Positions 17,206 to 25,813 of a DNA stretch of 64,000 bases are shown here, one piece after another (within the stretch, counting starts at the first letter, position 1; every line of letters starts with the position of its first letter). A program made the translations under genes and the position numbers. Below the pieces are notes generated by a model. That model was given only the letters and a program-made list of their open reading frames with translations, did no database searches and was not told the origin of the DNA. Source of the stretch: Nodosilinea nodulosa PCC 7104 (GTDB lineage Bacteria; Cyanobacteriota; Cyanobacteriia; Phormidesmidales; Phormidesmidaceae); assembly GCF_000309385.1 (NCBI RefSeq), contig NZ_JH976537.1, positions 2,864,010-2,928,009 on the forward strand. The letters run 5' to 3'.

Positions 17206-18414
17206 CTACGCCTCCGTCTGGGTGCGCAGCTCCTGGGCGCGCAGGTAAAGCTGTACCCACTGGGCCTGGATTTGCCTGCTTTTGAGCCCCAGGCGACGGG
17301 CCAGGTCATCGGTGGGTTGCTCTTCTTTGTAGGCGGTTAAAATGGCCTGCTCCTCCAGGCTAAGGCTCTGCCAAAAGAGGTCCCACTGGGCGGGGGTAAG
17401 GCCAAAGTTGTGCTCCTGCAGCGAGGTTTTGAGCCAGCCCAGCACCATGGCGGGCTGCTCCCGCAGGGCAAAGATGCGAACGGCGTGGTAGCTAATTTTC
17501 TCGCGCAGCCGATAGACCTGCTGCACGGGCAGATCGAGGGACTGGGCAATCTGCTCCTGGCTCAGGCCATTGAGGTGCAGTTCTAGCCAGCGGGCGGCGG
17601 TGTCGTCAAGGTTGCGGTTGAGGTAGTTCACGAATGAGGTTTTGACCTGTTGCCGCATACTCTGCTGCTCTAGCTCCGTTTGTTGTTCCTGATACTGGTT
17701 CCAGGCCTCTACGTCGAGCAGGCTGAGGGAGTCGTCGCTGTCGCTGGGGGCAATTTCGTCAGACACCAGGCGAATCAGTTCACCGGTAGGCACCTGGGTC
17801 ATACCGCCTTTTTGATTGCGCCGCAGGTAGTTGACGAAGCGATAGATGATCAGCGGCTGATTGCGAATGGGGCGCAGGCAGTACTCTTCAATGCTGGCCA
17901 GCATAAGCAGGTTGCGCAGCCGCGAGCTCTGGGTGCAGGTGGTGATCCACTTGAGCTGCTGGGCGAGGTGGCGATCGCTGCGCATCATCTCCTGAATTAC
18001 TTCTTGGATGACATCGACGACCGACCGACGGCGATCGCGACTCAGCGAAATCCAGGTTTTAATCTTGTTGCGAATCAGAAATAGACTGCTCAGGCGCTTA
18101 ATCAGGCGCTGGTAACCCTGATCCGGGCTGACATCCCAGTAGCGCTGCTGCAAAATGCGGTAGCGGTACTCTATGGACTGGCGCGCGATCGCCAGGTCAG
18201 CTTCTGCCAGCGTCGCCAGCCGCTCTGGCGACTCGCCCAGCAGCCAGCGGACAACGCTCTGGCAGACGGACTGAGGCTGGTCTGGAAAATCTTCCCGCAG
18301 GCGAGATAACCAATCCTCCGCTATGGTGTCTGCCCCGGCCATGCCATCAATCCTTTTCGCGCGTTCTGGGTTGGCTGTAGGCTTTATCTTAGTATCTGTT
18401 CCCTTCAGACTCAC
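17206..18414 (-). CDS. HetZ-related protein
   Basis: A 402-residue cytoplasmic protein that I place with the HetZ-related proteins of cyanobacteria. Blocks supporting this are SVCQSVVRWLLGESPERLA, IEYRYRILQQRYWDV, RDRRRSVVDVIQEVIQEM and IEEYCLRPIRNQPLIIYRFV. The C-terminal third has two helix-turn-helix-like segments (LSQEQIAQSLDLPVQQVYRL and TDDLARRLGLKSRQIQAQW), so DNA binding is likely. HetZ itself acts early in heterocyst differentiation; relatives occur in non-heterocystous species, where their role is unknown. It is divergent from the sugar-transferase gene across a 366-bp regulatory gap. Confidence 0.65.
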   Translation of the reverse strand: MSLKGTDTKIKPTANPERAKRIDGMAGADTIAEDWLSRLREDFPDQPQSVCQSVVRWLLGESPERLATLAEADLAIARQSIEYRYRILQQRYWDVSPDQGYQRLIKRLSSLFLIRNKIKTWISLSRDRRRSVVDVIQEVIQEMMRSDRHLAQQLKWITTCTQSSRLRNLLMLASIEEYCLRPIRNQPLIIYRFVNYLRRNQKGGMTQVPTGELIRLVSDEIAPSDSDDSLSLLDVEAWNQYQEQQTELEQQSMRQQVKTSFVNYLNRNLDDTAARWLELHLNGLSQEQIAQSLDLPVQQVYRLREKISYHAVRIFALREQPAMVLGWLKTSLQEHNFGLTPAQWDLFWQSLSLEEQAILTAYKEEQPTDDLARRLGLKSRQIQAQWVQLYLRAQELRTQTEA

Positions 18415-18600
18415 GGCTCAGGGCGTGTTTTTAGCCCGGGTTTTTTGCTCAAGCTAGCGCTTCGTCAAAAACCTTACACAAATTTTATCTTTCTAGGCTC
18501 TCTAGTAAGTTTCTGCGAAGGGTGTTCGCCACTGCCCGATTTAAACTGGCCAGGCTGGTAGTGTTCACATGGCTCCGTATGTACTTATACGTGGTTGCAC

Positions 18601-18616
18601 TGTGACAATGGTCACA
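18601..18616. promoter_or_regulatory. Perfect CRP-type binding site
   Basis: TGTGACAATGGTCACA matches the consensus TGTGA-N6-TCACA without mismatch. It lies 165 bp before the sugar-transferase start and 187 bp before the HetZ-related start, in the divergent promoter region. Cyanobacterial cAMP receptor proteins (SYCRP1, AnCrpA) use this consensus. A second inverted repeat, CGTAT-N6-ATACG, sits just left at about 18575-18590. Confidence 0.6.
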
Positions 18617-18780
18617 CTAAGCACCGCAAAGCTCCAGTAAGCTTTGAGCTAAGCAGACTTCACACGGAAGTCTTGTTAAAAAAAGCACAAATATATTTAT
18701 TTTTTGAGGGTTTGTACGGATAGACTGGTATAAAATCCTCAAAGGAATACTCCGCACACGTTTTGTAAACAGGGCCTACC

Positions 18781-19449
18781 ATGTTATCCCTCCGTCCAGA
18801 CAGTTCCGGAAGTGTTTATCCAGATCCGTCCGTAGCGCTTATTCATCCCTCTGCCAAATGCTTAATCAAGCGATCCATAGACATTTTGGGGGCCTTAGTT
18901 GGGCTATTTATTTTGGGTTTGGTTGTGGTGCCCGTGGCGATTGCCATCAAGCTAGACAGCCCTGGCCCTATTTTTTATGCACAAAAACGCTACGGTCTCA
19001 AGGGGCACTCTTTCACCATTTGGAAATTTCGCTCCATGGTGCACAATGCTGACGCCCTGAAGCAGACGGTCTCTAACCAGGCCCAGGGCCTTATCTTTAA
19101 AAATGAAAATGACCCTCGCGTAACTCGCGTAGGGCGCATTTTGCGAAAAACTAGCCTAGATGAGTTTCCCCAGTTTTGGAACGTGCTCAGGGGGGACATG
19201 AGCCTGGTGGGCACCCGTCCCCCTACCGAAGATGAGGTCTCCCGGTACAGCCCCCATCACTGGCGACGGCTCGACGTCAAGCCGGGCATGACTGGGCAGT
19301 GGCAGATCAGCGGTCGGTCTGCCATTAAAGACTTTGAAGAAATTGTTCACCTCGACCTGGAGTACCAAGATATTTGGTCTCCCCTATACGATCTGCGAGT
19401 CATTTTGAAAACCGTTACGGTTTTATTGAATCGCAGAGGCGCTTATTAG
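18781..19449 (+). CDS. Bacterial sugar transferase (initiating polyprenyl-phosphate glycosyl-1-phosphate transferase)
   Basis: Transfers the first sugar-phosphate to undecaprenyl phosphate to start synthesis of an exopolysaccharide or related glycan. The 222 residues contain only the catalytic unit: one hydrophobic helix (ILGALVGLFILGLVVVPVAI), then SPGPIFYAQKRYGLKG, WKFRSMVHNAD, RVGRILRKTSLDEFPQFWNV, GDMSLVGTRPP and VKPGMTGQWQISGRS. It lacks the N-terminal four-helix region of WcaJ/WbaP. No other polysaccharide gene is adjacent, because a nest of mobile DNA begins at its stop codon. A CRP-type site lies upstream. Confidence 0.9.
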   Translation: MLSLRPDSSGSVYPDPSVALIHPSAKCLIKRSIDILGALVGLFILGLVVVPVAIAIKLDSPGPIFYAQKRYGLKGHSFTIWKFRSMVHNADALKQTVSNQAQGLIFKNENDPRVTRVGRILRKTSLDEFPQFWNVLRGDMSLVGTRPPTEDEVSRYSPHHWRRLDVKPGMTGQWQISGRSAIKDFEEIVHLDLEYQDIWSPLYDLRVILKTVTVLLNRRGAY

Positions 19450-19509
19450 TAGACTGCGGCACAAGTGTGACGGCTATTGTCAATCGCGAGGGAGCAGGGG
19501 AGCCAGGGA
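19446..19509. repeat. Dispersed repeat R1, copy A, left part
   Basis: TTAGTAGACTGCGGCACAAG through GGGAGCAGGGGAGCCAGGGA matches, inverted, the right end of the uninterrupted copy at 31736-31961. The match resumes at 21232 beyond the MITE/IS insertion. It overlaps the last bases of the sugar-transferase gene. Confidence 0.75.
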
Positions 19510-19532
19510 GCCTCAGTTCGGGATAACGCTGT

Positions 19533-21070
19533 CCCCTCCTTGGAGCTATCCGTTAGGCACAAATATGTCTAAGCGTTACAGGACGGGCATTTGGGGAACC
19601 ATTTGCGGGAAGATAAAAGCCGTTGTAACCGTCAGCCAAGCCATGAACGATTGGATGAGCTAAGACATCAATCCCCGTCATTTCCAAGACCTGCGCCACG
19701 CAAAACGCCTGCGCAAGATTGTAACGGCACTGAGCCGACATCCCACGGCCAGTGTGCCGTTAGCGAGTCAAACCAGTAGCGAAGCGCAGAGCATTTACCG
19801 ATTTTGGTCAAACCCTACGGTGAGCAGTGAGGCGATTCTCAACAGTCATAGCGAGGGCACCGTCGCCCGAGCCCGAGGTTGTGAGACGGTGTTGTCGATT
19901 CAAGATAGTACCGACTTTGATTTTACGAGTCATCCGCAAACCACTGGCCTGGGCTATCTCAATCAAACCCAACAGCAAGGGATCAAAGTTCATAACTGTT
20001 TTGCGGTCAGCGGAGCAGGTGAGCCCCTGGGCCTGCTGCATCAACACACCTGGGTGCGTGAGGTTCCCCCGGTAAAACAGAAAGACCGCTCGGCTCAAGA
20101 GCGACATCAGCATAAACCGATAGAGGAGAAAGAAAGCTATCGCTGGCTGACGACGTTGACGGCGGCTGAAGCCAAGGTATCGGAGCAGGTTCAGCTCGTG
20201 CAGGTGGCCGACCGGGAAGCGGATATCTTTGAGCTCTTTGCCCAACCCCGCCAGGTCAATAGCGAGCTCTTGATTCGGGTGAAGTCGAATCGCAGCATCA
20301 AACAAGCGTGGGGAAAACTATTCATCGCCTTATCTCAAGCCCCGGTGCTCGGGGAACTCCAGGTTGAGGTTCGGCGGACACCCCAGCGAGAGGCCCGTAT
20401 CGCGCGGGTGCACCTGCGGGGCTTGCACGTTACTCTGGCGGTACCGGAGTATTTGGCCCGGCAAAAGCCATCGCTACAGCCCATCGAGCTCAATGCCCTG
20501 TGGGTTGAGGAAATCGGTGTCCCGGCTGATGGGGGCAAGCCGATTTGCTGGAAACTCCTAACCACGTTGCCGTTGGAGAGCTATGCTCAAGCCTGCCAGT
20601 ATGTGCGGTGGTACAGCTATCGCTGGCTGATCGAGCGGTTCCATTTCACCCTTAAAAGCGGCTGCACACTCGAAAACTTGCAACTGCAACACCGAGACCG
20701 ATTGCTCAAAGCACTCGCCACCTACAGCATCGTCGCTTGGCGACTGATGTCGATGACCTATCAGGCCCGTCTGACTCCAGAGGCCTCCTGCGACGCGATC
20801 CTACAGCCCGAGGAGTGGCGGTTGTTGCGTCGTAAATTCGCCCCAAAAAGCCGTGCTAAAACACCGCCAACAATGCACCAAGCGATGCTCTGGATTGCCC
20901 AACTGGGAGGCTTTTTAGCCCGTAAGAGCGATGGTCAACCGGGTCTTAAAACGTTGTGGCGCGGCTACACCAAGCTCCATTACATGCTAGAAGGGGCTCG
21001 CCTTGTGACCAAAACCTAGTCCGCTATGGCATTGGCCGACTTTTGCGTAACGGATAGCTCCAAGGAGGGG
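19533..21070 (+). mobile_element. IS4-family (IS50-like) insertion sequence
   Basis: A ~1.54-kb element with a perfect 23-bp terminal inverted repeat at 19533-19555 and 21048-21070; the inner part reads GGAGCTATCCGTTA. The outer bases coincide with the palindrome of the host MITE, so the true ends may be about 10 bp further in, and no clean target duplication is readable. One transposase gene on the plus strand fills it. The flanks rejoin into a MITE-like sequence when the IS is removed. Confidence 0.85.
19643..21019 (+). pseudogene. IS4-family DDE transposase with an early in-frame stop
   Basis: Homologue of the Tn5/IS50 transposase. The catalytic residues are intact: VLSIQDSTDFDF (first D), QVADREADIFEL (second D) and the Y-x2-R-x3-E-x6-K signature in YSYRWLIERFHFTLKS. 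The normal family N-terminus is encoded from ATG 19643 (MNDWMS), but TAA at 19661-19663 stops it after six codons; the reading frame then continues uninterrupted (DINPRHFQDLRHAKRL). The next in-frame start is GTG at 19754, giving a protein of about 421 residues lacking ~37 residues of the end-binding domain. It is therefore either inactive or expressed as a shortened form comparable to the Tn5 inhibitor. Confidence 0.8.
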
Positions 21071-21231
21071 TGCCCGAAGGGCGGGGTGGGTTAAACCTAC
21101 GGACAAAATACAAGCTTCTAGAGTAGGGTGAGTTGCCATGCTCGGCCTAGACCAACCCACCCCTACCCCTCCCAAGGAGGGGACAGTGGGCCTGCTTTGC
21201 CAAGGTCTTTTCTTATCCCGAACTCAAGGTT

Positions 21232-21391
21232 AGGGAGCCAAGCGAGCCGGAATAGTCGGCATATTTCAGCCTCCGAGTACTGGGGGCTGTCATCAACTAG
21301 TTGCTGATGGCCCAAGTATCATCAGTTACAGCCCCTAGCCTTTTTCTGGGTCGGGCGTGGCAACGCTGGTGGAATCAGGATTTTAGCCAGA
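21232..21391. repeat. Dispersed repeat R1, copy A, right part, and gap to proB
   Basis: AGGGAGCCAAGCGAGCCGG through ATCAGGATTTTAGCCAGAA matches the remaining part of copy B (31736-31961, inverted) at roughly 80% by eye. It contains an internal hairpin, GGGGGCTGT...ACAGCCCC. With the left part it forms an element of about 225 bp. The remaining bases to the proB stop at 21440 show nothing else. Confidence 0.7.
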
Positions 21392-21439
21392 ATTAATGGA
21401 CATTAATGACGCGTTCTAGGACACCTGAGGTTGTTGTCG

Positions 21440-22582
21440 TCAGCCGGTGCCATCTGTGTCGGCTGCAATGACTAAATTGTCGCGGTGTATCACCGTATCT
21501 GCTCCGATGTAACCCAAAATATCGGCAATATCCTCTGAACTGTGCCCTAGAATGCGCTGTAGCTCGGGGGCGCTGTAGTTGACAATACCTCTGGCAATAT
21601 CTTCACCGCTGGCGTTGCAGATAACTACGGCATCCTGCGCTTCAAAATTGCCCTCAACACAAGTGATGCCTGCGGCCAGCAGAGACTTACCGCCCTTGAG
21701 AATAGCCCTGGCTGCCCCCTGGTCGACGTAGATGCGTCCCGCAGGCGCAAGACCAGCCGCAATCCAGCGCTTGCGGGCTCGGCTCGGCTGGGGTAGAGGG
21801 GCAAACTGAGTGCCTACCGCTTCCCCAGCTAGGGCTTTTACAACGTTGTGGGGCTGGCGACCATCGGTGATGACCGTTCGTACTCCAGCGGTAGTCGCAA
21901 TTTGAGCGGCCTCTAACTTGGTTAGCATGCCCCCGGTTCCCCAGCGCGATCCCTGGCCTCCAGCCCCGGCCTTGAGCGCCTGAATGTCTGCTAGACGGGT
22001 GATTGAAATAATTGGCTCGGCTCCAGGGTTAGAACGCGGGTCGGCGGAGTAGAGGCGATCGACATCGGTCAGCAAAAACAGCCACTGGGCGCCGATTAGG
22101 CTGGCTACCAAGGCCGAAAGAGTGTCATTGTCCCCAAATTTGAGTTCTTCGACGGCAACAGTATCGTTTTCGTTGACGATGGGGATCACGCCCAGCTGCA
22201 ATAGCTGGCGAAAGGTGCGATAGCTGTTGACGTAGCGCGATCGCTGGGCCAGATCGCTGCGGGTGAGCAGCACCTGGGCAATGGGTTGGTTCAGAGCTGA
22301 AAAGAGATCGTCATAAATACGCATCAAACGCCCCTGCCCCACTGCCGCTACCGCCTGCTTCATAGCAAGGGTTTTAGGCCGCTCGGTCAGGTGTAGCCGC
22401 CGACACCCAATGCCCACCGCTCCCGACGACACCAGCACCACCTGGTGCCCCTGCTGACGCAGGGTGCAGAGGGTTTCGACCAGGGCAGCTAAGGTGGAGA
22501 GGGCGAACTGACCGGCACCTCCACCCGTCAAGCTTGATGTACCAATTTTTACGACCAGGGTTTGCGGAGAACTCACGGGCAA
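21440..22582 (-). CDS. proB: Glutamate 5-kinase
   Basis: Phosphorylates glutamate in the first step of proline synthesis. The amino-acid kinase domain shows [12 protein letters not shown] at the N-terminus, [15 protein letters not shown], the glutamate-binding [21 protein letters not shown], and [19 protein letters not shown]-terminal PUA domain ([23 protein letters not shown]) follows from about residue 285, as in E. coli ProB. Length of 380 is normal. ATG at 22582 is the chosen start. No proA is adjacent. It is separated from the next leftward gene by 411 bp. Confidence 0.96.
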   Translation of the reverse strand: MPVSSPQTLVVKIGTSSLTGGGAGQFALSTLAALVETLCTLRQQGHQVVLVSSGAVGIGCRRLHLTERPKTLAMKQAVAAVGQGRLMRIYDDLFSALNQPIAQVLLTRSDLAQRSRYVNSYRTFRQLLQLGVIPIVNENDTVAVEELKFGDNDTLSALVASLIGAQWLFLLTDVDRLYSADPRSNPGAEPIISITRLADIQALKAGAGGQGSRWGTGGMLTKLEAAQIATTAGVRTVITDGRQPHNVVKALAGEAVGTQFAPLPQPSRARKRWIAAGLAPAGRIYVDQGAARAILKGGKSLLAAGITCVEGNFEAQDAVVICNASGEDIARGIVNYSAPELQRILGHSSEDIADILGYIGADTVIHRDNLVIAADTDGTG

Positions 22583-22770
22583 CGAGCAGCCATGGGTAGA
22601 GAGTTAGCTTTGGCAGTATAGCAATCGTCCTGGCTCCTATCGCGCAGACCAGGGGCTTTGTCGCCATGGGCTGTCCTCCAAAGGTGGAGTAGTCTCCAGC
22701 CGTGTCGCCGCGCCTGAGGAAATAGATGGCGAAGATGGATGGCAAAGATGCGATCGCGCCCCATAAAAAC

Positions 22771-22802
22771 TTTGGGTGCCAACCCGAAGGCGGACACCCA
22801 AA
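22771..22802 (-). terminator. Hairpin in the gap upstream of proB
   Basis: TTTGGGTG...CACCCAAA stem followed on the minus strand by AGTTTTTATGG. It probably terminates the YqeG-side transcription unit. The rest of the 22583-22993 gap shows no gene. Confidence 0.5.
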
Positions 22803-22993
22803 AATGGCTTATTAAAATTAAGAGCCTTTATAAGATTGGCTCCGTTTATCTTCCACTACTATCGCAGCAGGCCCTGAGTATCGAAGCAACTCTAATGTTT
22901 TCTTTATATTTCCCCGCGCAAAGTTTCTTCCCTGAGTATTGCTATTTGTAAATTCCTCCACAGCCAGCGGGCGGGGTTAGCGCTGCTGAGCGG

Positions 22994-23503
22994 CTACAGG
23001 GTAACCCCTAGGTAGTGGGAAATAATGACCTCTAGCGTCCGCACTGGGGAAGTGCGGGCAATCTCGTTTAGGCCCGGCATGGGGTTCACCAAGATCGTAA
23101 ATAGGCCCACCCGATTGCCAGCTAAAACATCAGTGAACAGGCGATCGCCCACCATGGCTACCTGGTTTACAGGCAGGTTCATGGCCGCTAGGGCCAGCTT
23201 GAGCTTTCGCCTTGAGGGTTTGCCAGCGCTGGTCAGGTAGGGCACCTGCAAGAGGTCAGCAATGCGGCTAATGCGCTGGGCATTCATGTTATTGCTCACC
23301 AGCCACACCGAGGCCTCAGCCTTGATCTGGTTCATCCACCGAGCCACGTCGGGGTTAGTTTCGGCCTGCCGCAGGGGCACCAGGGTGTCGTCTACGTCTA
23401 AGATGAGTCCCTTGATGCCATGGTGAGTCAGCAGCTCGGGGGAAAGGCTGAGCACATTGCCATCTAGAACTAGATCGGGTTGCAGCAGACGAGAAAAGGA
23501 CAT
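22994..23503 (-). CDS. YqeG-family HAD-IIIA phosphatase
   Basis: A ~169-residue haloacid-dehalogenase-like phosphatase. The catalytic motif I is LILDVDDTLVP, motif II is VWLVSNN, and motifs III/IV appear in GKPSRRKLKLAL and VAMVGDRLFTDVLAGNRVG. Members include yeast Gep4, a phosphatidylglycerophosphate phosphatase, so a role in phosphatidylglycerol synthesis, important for thylakoids, is plausible. The start is placed at ATG 23503 (MSFSRLLQPDLVL), which fits cyanobacterial relatives; an ATG 30 bp upstream is possible. It is followed upstream by mltG in a conserved leftward cluster. Confidence 0.88.
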   Translation of the reverse strand: MSFSRLLQPDLVLDGNVLSLSPELLTHHGIKGLILDVDDTLVPLRQAETNPDVARWMNQIKAEASVWLVSNNMNAQRISRIADLLQVPYLTSAGKPSRRKLKLALAAMNLPVNQVAMVGDRLFTDVLAGNRVGLFTILVNPMPGLNEIARTSPVRTLEVIISHYLGVTL

Positions 23504-23597
23504 AAAAAAACCGTAAGCCCCAAACGTCAGCATAGTCTAGATTGGTGGTCTGTGACCGCTGGGTCGTGGAGTAGGGCACCTGCGATCGCAGTCGGAG

Positions 23598-24659
23598 TCA
23601 ATTATCGATAGTGGCCCTGATGGCATCTCTGGCAGCTTCGTGCTCTGCCAAAGTGCGGCTAAAGACATGAGTGCCATCGTAGCGAGCCACAAAATACAAA
23701 TAGTCCGTATTCGTCGGGGCGAGGGCAGCCTCCAGACTGGCCTTACCAGCACTGGCGATGGGAGTGGGCGGCAGACCAGGATTGATATAGGTGTTGTACG
23801 GCGAAGGCGTCTTTACCTGGGTCCAGGTGAGGGGCTTCTCCTTAGTTTGGGTGATGCCCAGCCCGTACTCCACAGTGGGATCAGACCCCAGGGGAATATT
23901 TTGCTTCAGCCGATTAGTAAAAACCCCGGCAATAATTCCCCGCTCGTCGGGGACCGCAGATTCTTTTTCGACAATACTGGCCAGGGTGGTCCACTCCAGC
24001 AGCGAAAGGTCTGTGGTCGCCTGCTGGTACAACGGCAGAGCCACGGCCTCAAAGCGGCTCAGCATCGCATCTACTACCGCTTCGGGAGTCACGCCTTCGG
24101 CCGGGAGCTGGTAAGTATCTGGAAACAAAAACCCCTCCAGATGGGGGATTTTATCCGGCAACCAGGGGTACCGATCCCGAGGGATGTTTTCCGTAGCCGT
24201 CAGAAAGGCATCGGCGGAAAAGAACCCAGCCTCCTGAAAATAAGCCGCCATCTGCTTGCGGTTCCAGCCTTCGGGAATGGTGAAAGAGGTCTGCACTACC
24301 TGGCCACTGCGAATTGTGTTGGCAATGGTCGTCATGGAGTCGGTGGGGCTGAGGGCATAGGTGCCCGCCTGAAATTCACCGTCAGGGTCTCGCCAGGCCT
24401 GCCAGCGGGACCACAGCTTCCAGGCGGTCGCTGAATGGATTAGCCCAGCCACCTCCAGATCCTGACCAATCTGCTGGCCTGGGGTGCCCGGTGGAATTTG
24501 AATCTGCACTATTTGGGGAGTCGTTTCGGCAGTGCTTTCGCTCACGGCCTGGTTGGCCCAACTCCACCAGGCCCAGCCCTGCCAGGCAGCGGCCCCTGCG
24601 GCAAGGGGTACCAGCAACCCCAGGAAACTCCACCGAACCCACCGTGAACCCTTAGTCAT
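23598..24659 (-). CDS. mltG: Endolytic murein transglycosylase MltG
   Basis: A 353-residue inner-membrane enzyme that cleaves nascent glycan strands and sets their length. An N-terminal helix (WSFLGLLVPLAAGAAAWQGW) anchors it. A LysM-like part follows (IQIPPGTPGQQIGQDLEVAGLI), then the YceG catalytic domain with LEGFLFPDTYQLP, ASIVEKESAVPDERGIIAGVF including the catalytic Glu, and GLPPTPIASAGKASLEAAL. Length matches the family. It is part of the leftward run ruvX, DUF3727, mltG, yqeG. Confidence 0.94.
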   Translation of the reverse strand: MTKGSRWVRWSFLGLLVPLAAGAAAWQGWAWWSWANQAVSESTAETTPQIVQIQIPPGTPGQQIGQDLEVAGLIHSATAWKLWSRWQAWRDPDGEFQAGTYALSPTDSMTTIANTIRSGQVVQTSFTIPEGWNRKQMAAYFQEAGFFSADAFLTATENIPRDRYPWLPDKIPHLEGFLFPDTYQLPAEGVTPEAVVDAMLSRFEAVALPLYQQATTDLSLLEWTTLASIVEKESAVPDERGIIAGVFTNRLKQNIPLGSDPTVEYGLGITQTKEKPLTWTQVKTPSPYNTYINPGLPPTPIASAGKASLEAALAPTNTDYLYFVARYDGTHVFSRTLAEHEAARDAIRATIDN

Positions 24660-24694
24660 AGTTGCAATCTTAATAACCGCCGTCAGGGACGCTT

Positions 24695-25258
24695 TTACTC
24701 TAATAAATCAAACAGTTTTTCCTCTAGGCCGCCGCGAATAGTCTGAAACTCCTCGGGAGTAACGACCTCTAACGCCCCACTGCTGTTGCGGTTGGCAAAA
24801 ATTAGCAGCGGATCTAGGGGAGTACACAGCGTATATTCTTCATCTTCGTAGAAGCAGGTAGCTAAAATTTGAAACTCTTCAGTGACGGGATTACCGGCTT
24901 CGTCAAGGTCATCCAGTTCTAGAGTCAGGCAATTGTCTTCCTCGGCTTCAGGCAGTTCTCCAGAAGCCGTCAGGGTGATGGCGGTGCGCTGTAGCGTCAG
25001 GTTCTGCTCAGCTAGAACAGCCTTGGCCGTCAAAAAAATCTGATCAATATCTTCGTCTTCAACATCCATGAGGATGTCTTCATCGTCGTCATCTTGCTGC
25101 CAAACAAAAATTTCAATGGGGGCATCAATGGGAAGGAGCAGCAGGTATTCGCGACCATTGAGCTGAAAGCTCTGCTCCACCTGACAGGGCAAAAATCGCC
25201 CGGTCTCGTCGGTAAGAACTACAGCTGAATCATCGATGGGTTGGGTATTATCCGCCAT
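24695..25258 (-). CDS. DUF3727 (DUF1292-like) protein
   Basis: A 187-residue soluble acidic protein. Two related halves are visible: VVLTDETGRFLPCQVEQSFQLNGREYLLLLPIDAPIEIF, and then ITLTASGELPEAEEDNCLTLEL with ATCFYEDEEYTLCTPLDPLLIFA, each with the beta-rich pattern of the DUF1292 family. Function is unknown. Plant relatives exist in plastids. ATG at 25258 (MADNTQ) is preferred over an in-frame start 63 bp upstream. It sits between ruvX and mltG, an order I recall from other cyanobacteria. Confidence 0.82.
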   Translation of the reverse strand: MADNTQPIDDSAVVLTDETGRFLPCQVEQSFQLNGREYLLLLPIDAPIEIFVWQQDDDDEDILMDVEDEDIDQIFLTAKAVLAEQNLTLQRTAITLTASGELPEAEEDNCLTLELDDLDEAGNPVTEEFQILATCFYEDEEYTLCTPLDPLLIFANRNSSGALEVVTPEEFQTIRGGLEEKLFDLLE

Positions 25259-25361
25259 GGGGCTACTCTTCTCTGAATAACCGGGTGCGGATAAAAGAGG
25301 GCCGCAGCCCAGCATGAACACTGAACGGTTTTATCAGAATATCCCATCCTGTTCCGTCTGT

Positions 25362-25787
25362 TTACGATGGGCGCCCTTCGTCTAGCCAGCGCTGCAGAAT
25401 AATGGCGGCTGCTTTGCGGTCAATTAGGGCCTTCTCCCGGCTGACAGAGTGACCTGCGGTCCGCATAAGCTGCTCGGCTTCCACCGAACTGAGTCGTTCA
25501 TCCACATAGACCACGGGTAAGCTGAGGGATTGGCTCAGTCCCTCGGCCACTTTGCGTACCTGGCGAGCCTGGGAGCCTTCTTCTCCGTCCATGGTGAGGG
25601 GCAGGCCAACAATCAGAATCTGGGCCTGCCGAGCTAGGGCAATATGCTGGATATCGGCTACTAACTCGGCAAAGGACCGACGGTGCAGCGTCGTCAGGCC
25701 AGTGGCGATCAGCCCTGTGCCGTCGCAGCCCGCTACGCCAACCCGCTTGCGACCGATATCTAATCCCAGGGCTGAAATAGATGTCAT
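25362..25787 (-). CDS. ruvX: Putative pre-16S rRNA nuclease / Holliday junction resolvase-like YqgF
   Basis: A 141-residue RNase H-like nuclease. The first catalytic Asp is in ALGLDIGRKRVGVAGCDGTG, followed by ILIVGLPLTMDGEEGSQARQ, VVYVDERLSSVEAEQLM and the terminal IDRKAAAIILQRWLDE. E. coli YqgF processes the 5' end of 16S rRNA; a resolvase role was proposed from structure. Length is normal. It starts 26 bp after the GNAT gene stop and heads the DUF3727-mltG-yqeG run. Confidence 0.93.
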   Translation of the reverse strand: MTSISALGLDIGRKRVGVAGCDGTGLIATGLTTLHRRSFAELVADIQHIALARQAQILIVGLPLTMDGEEGSQARQVRKVAEGLSQSLSLPVVYVDERLSSVEAEQLMRTAGHSVSREKALIDRKAAAIILQRWLDEGRPS

Positions 25788-25813
25788 AGGGCCATGGCCG
25801 TGGAGATTAGAGG

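Larger units (their letters stand above)
19510..21230. mobile_element. MITE, copy 1, interrupted by an IS
   Basis: Terminal inverted repeats CCTCAGTTCGGGATAA (left) and TTATCCCGAACTCAAGG (right) bracket a ~190-bp element that is split by the IS at 19533-21070. It resembles the element at 58998-59193 in ends and in the palindromic CCCCTCC...GGAGGGG body. It is flanked by an AGGGAGCC direct repeat (19505-19512 and 21232-21239; 6-8 bp depending on the exact end), inside repeat R1. Confidence 0.75.

Noticed and set aside
21161..21190. CCCCTCCCAAGGAGGGG as an operator or terminator of its own
   Set aside because: It is the internal palindrome of the MITE and recurs in its other copy, so it is explained by that element.
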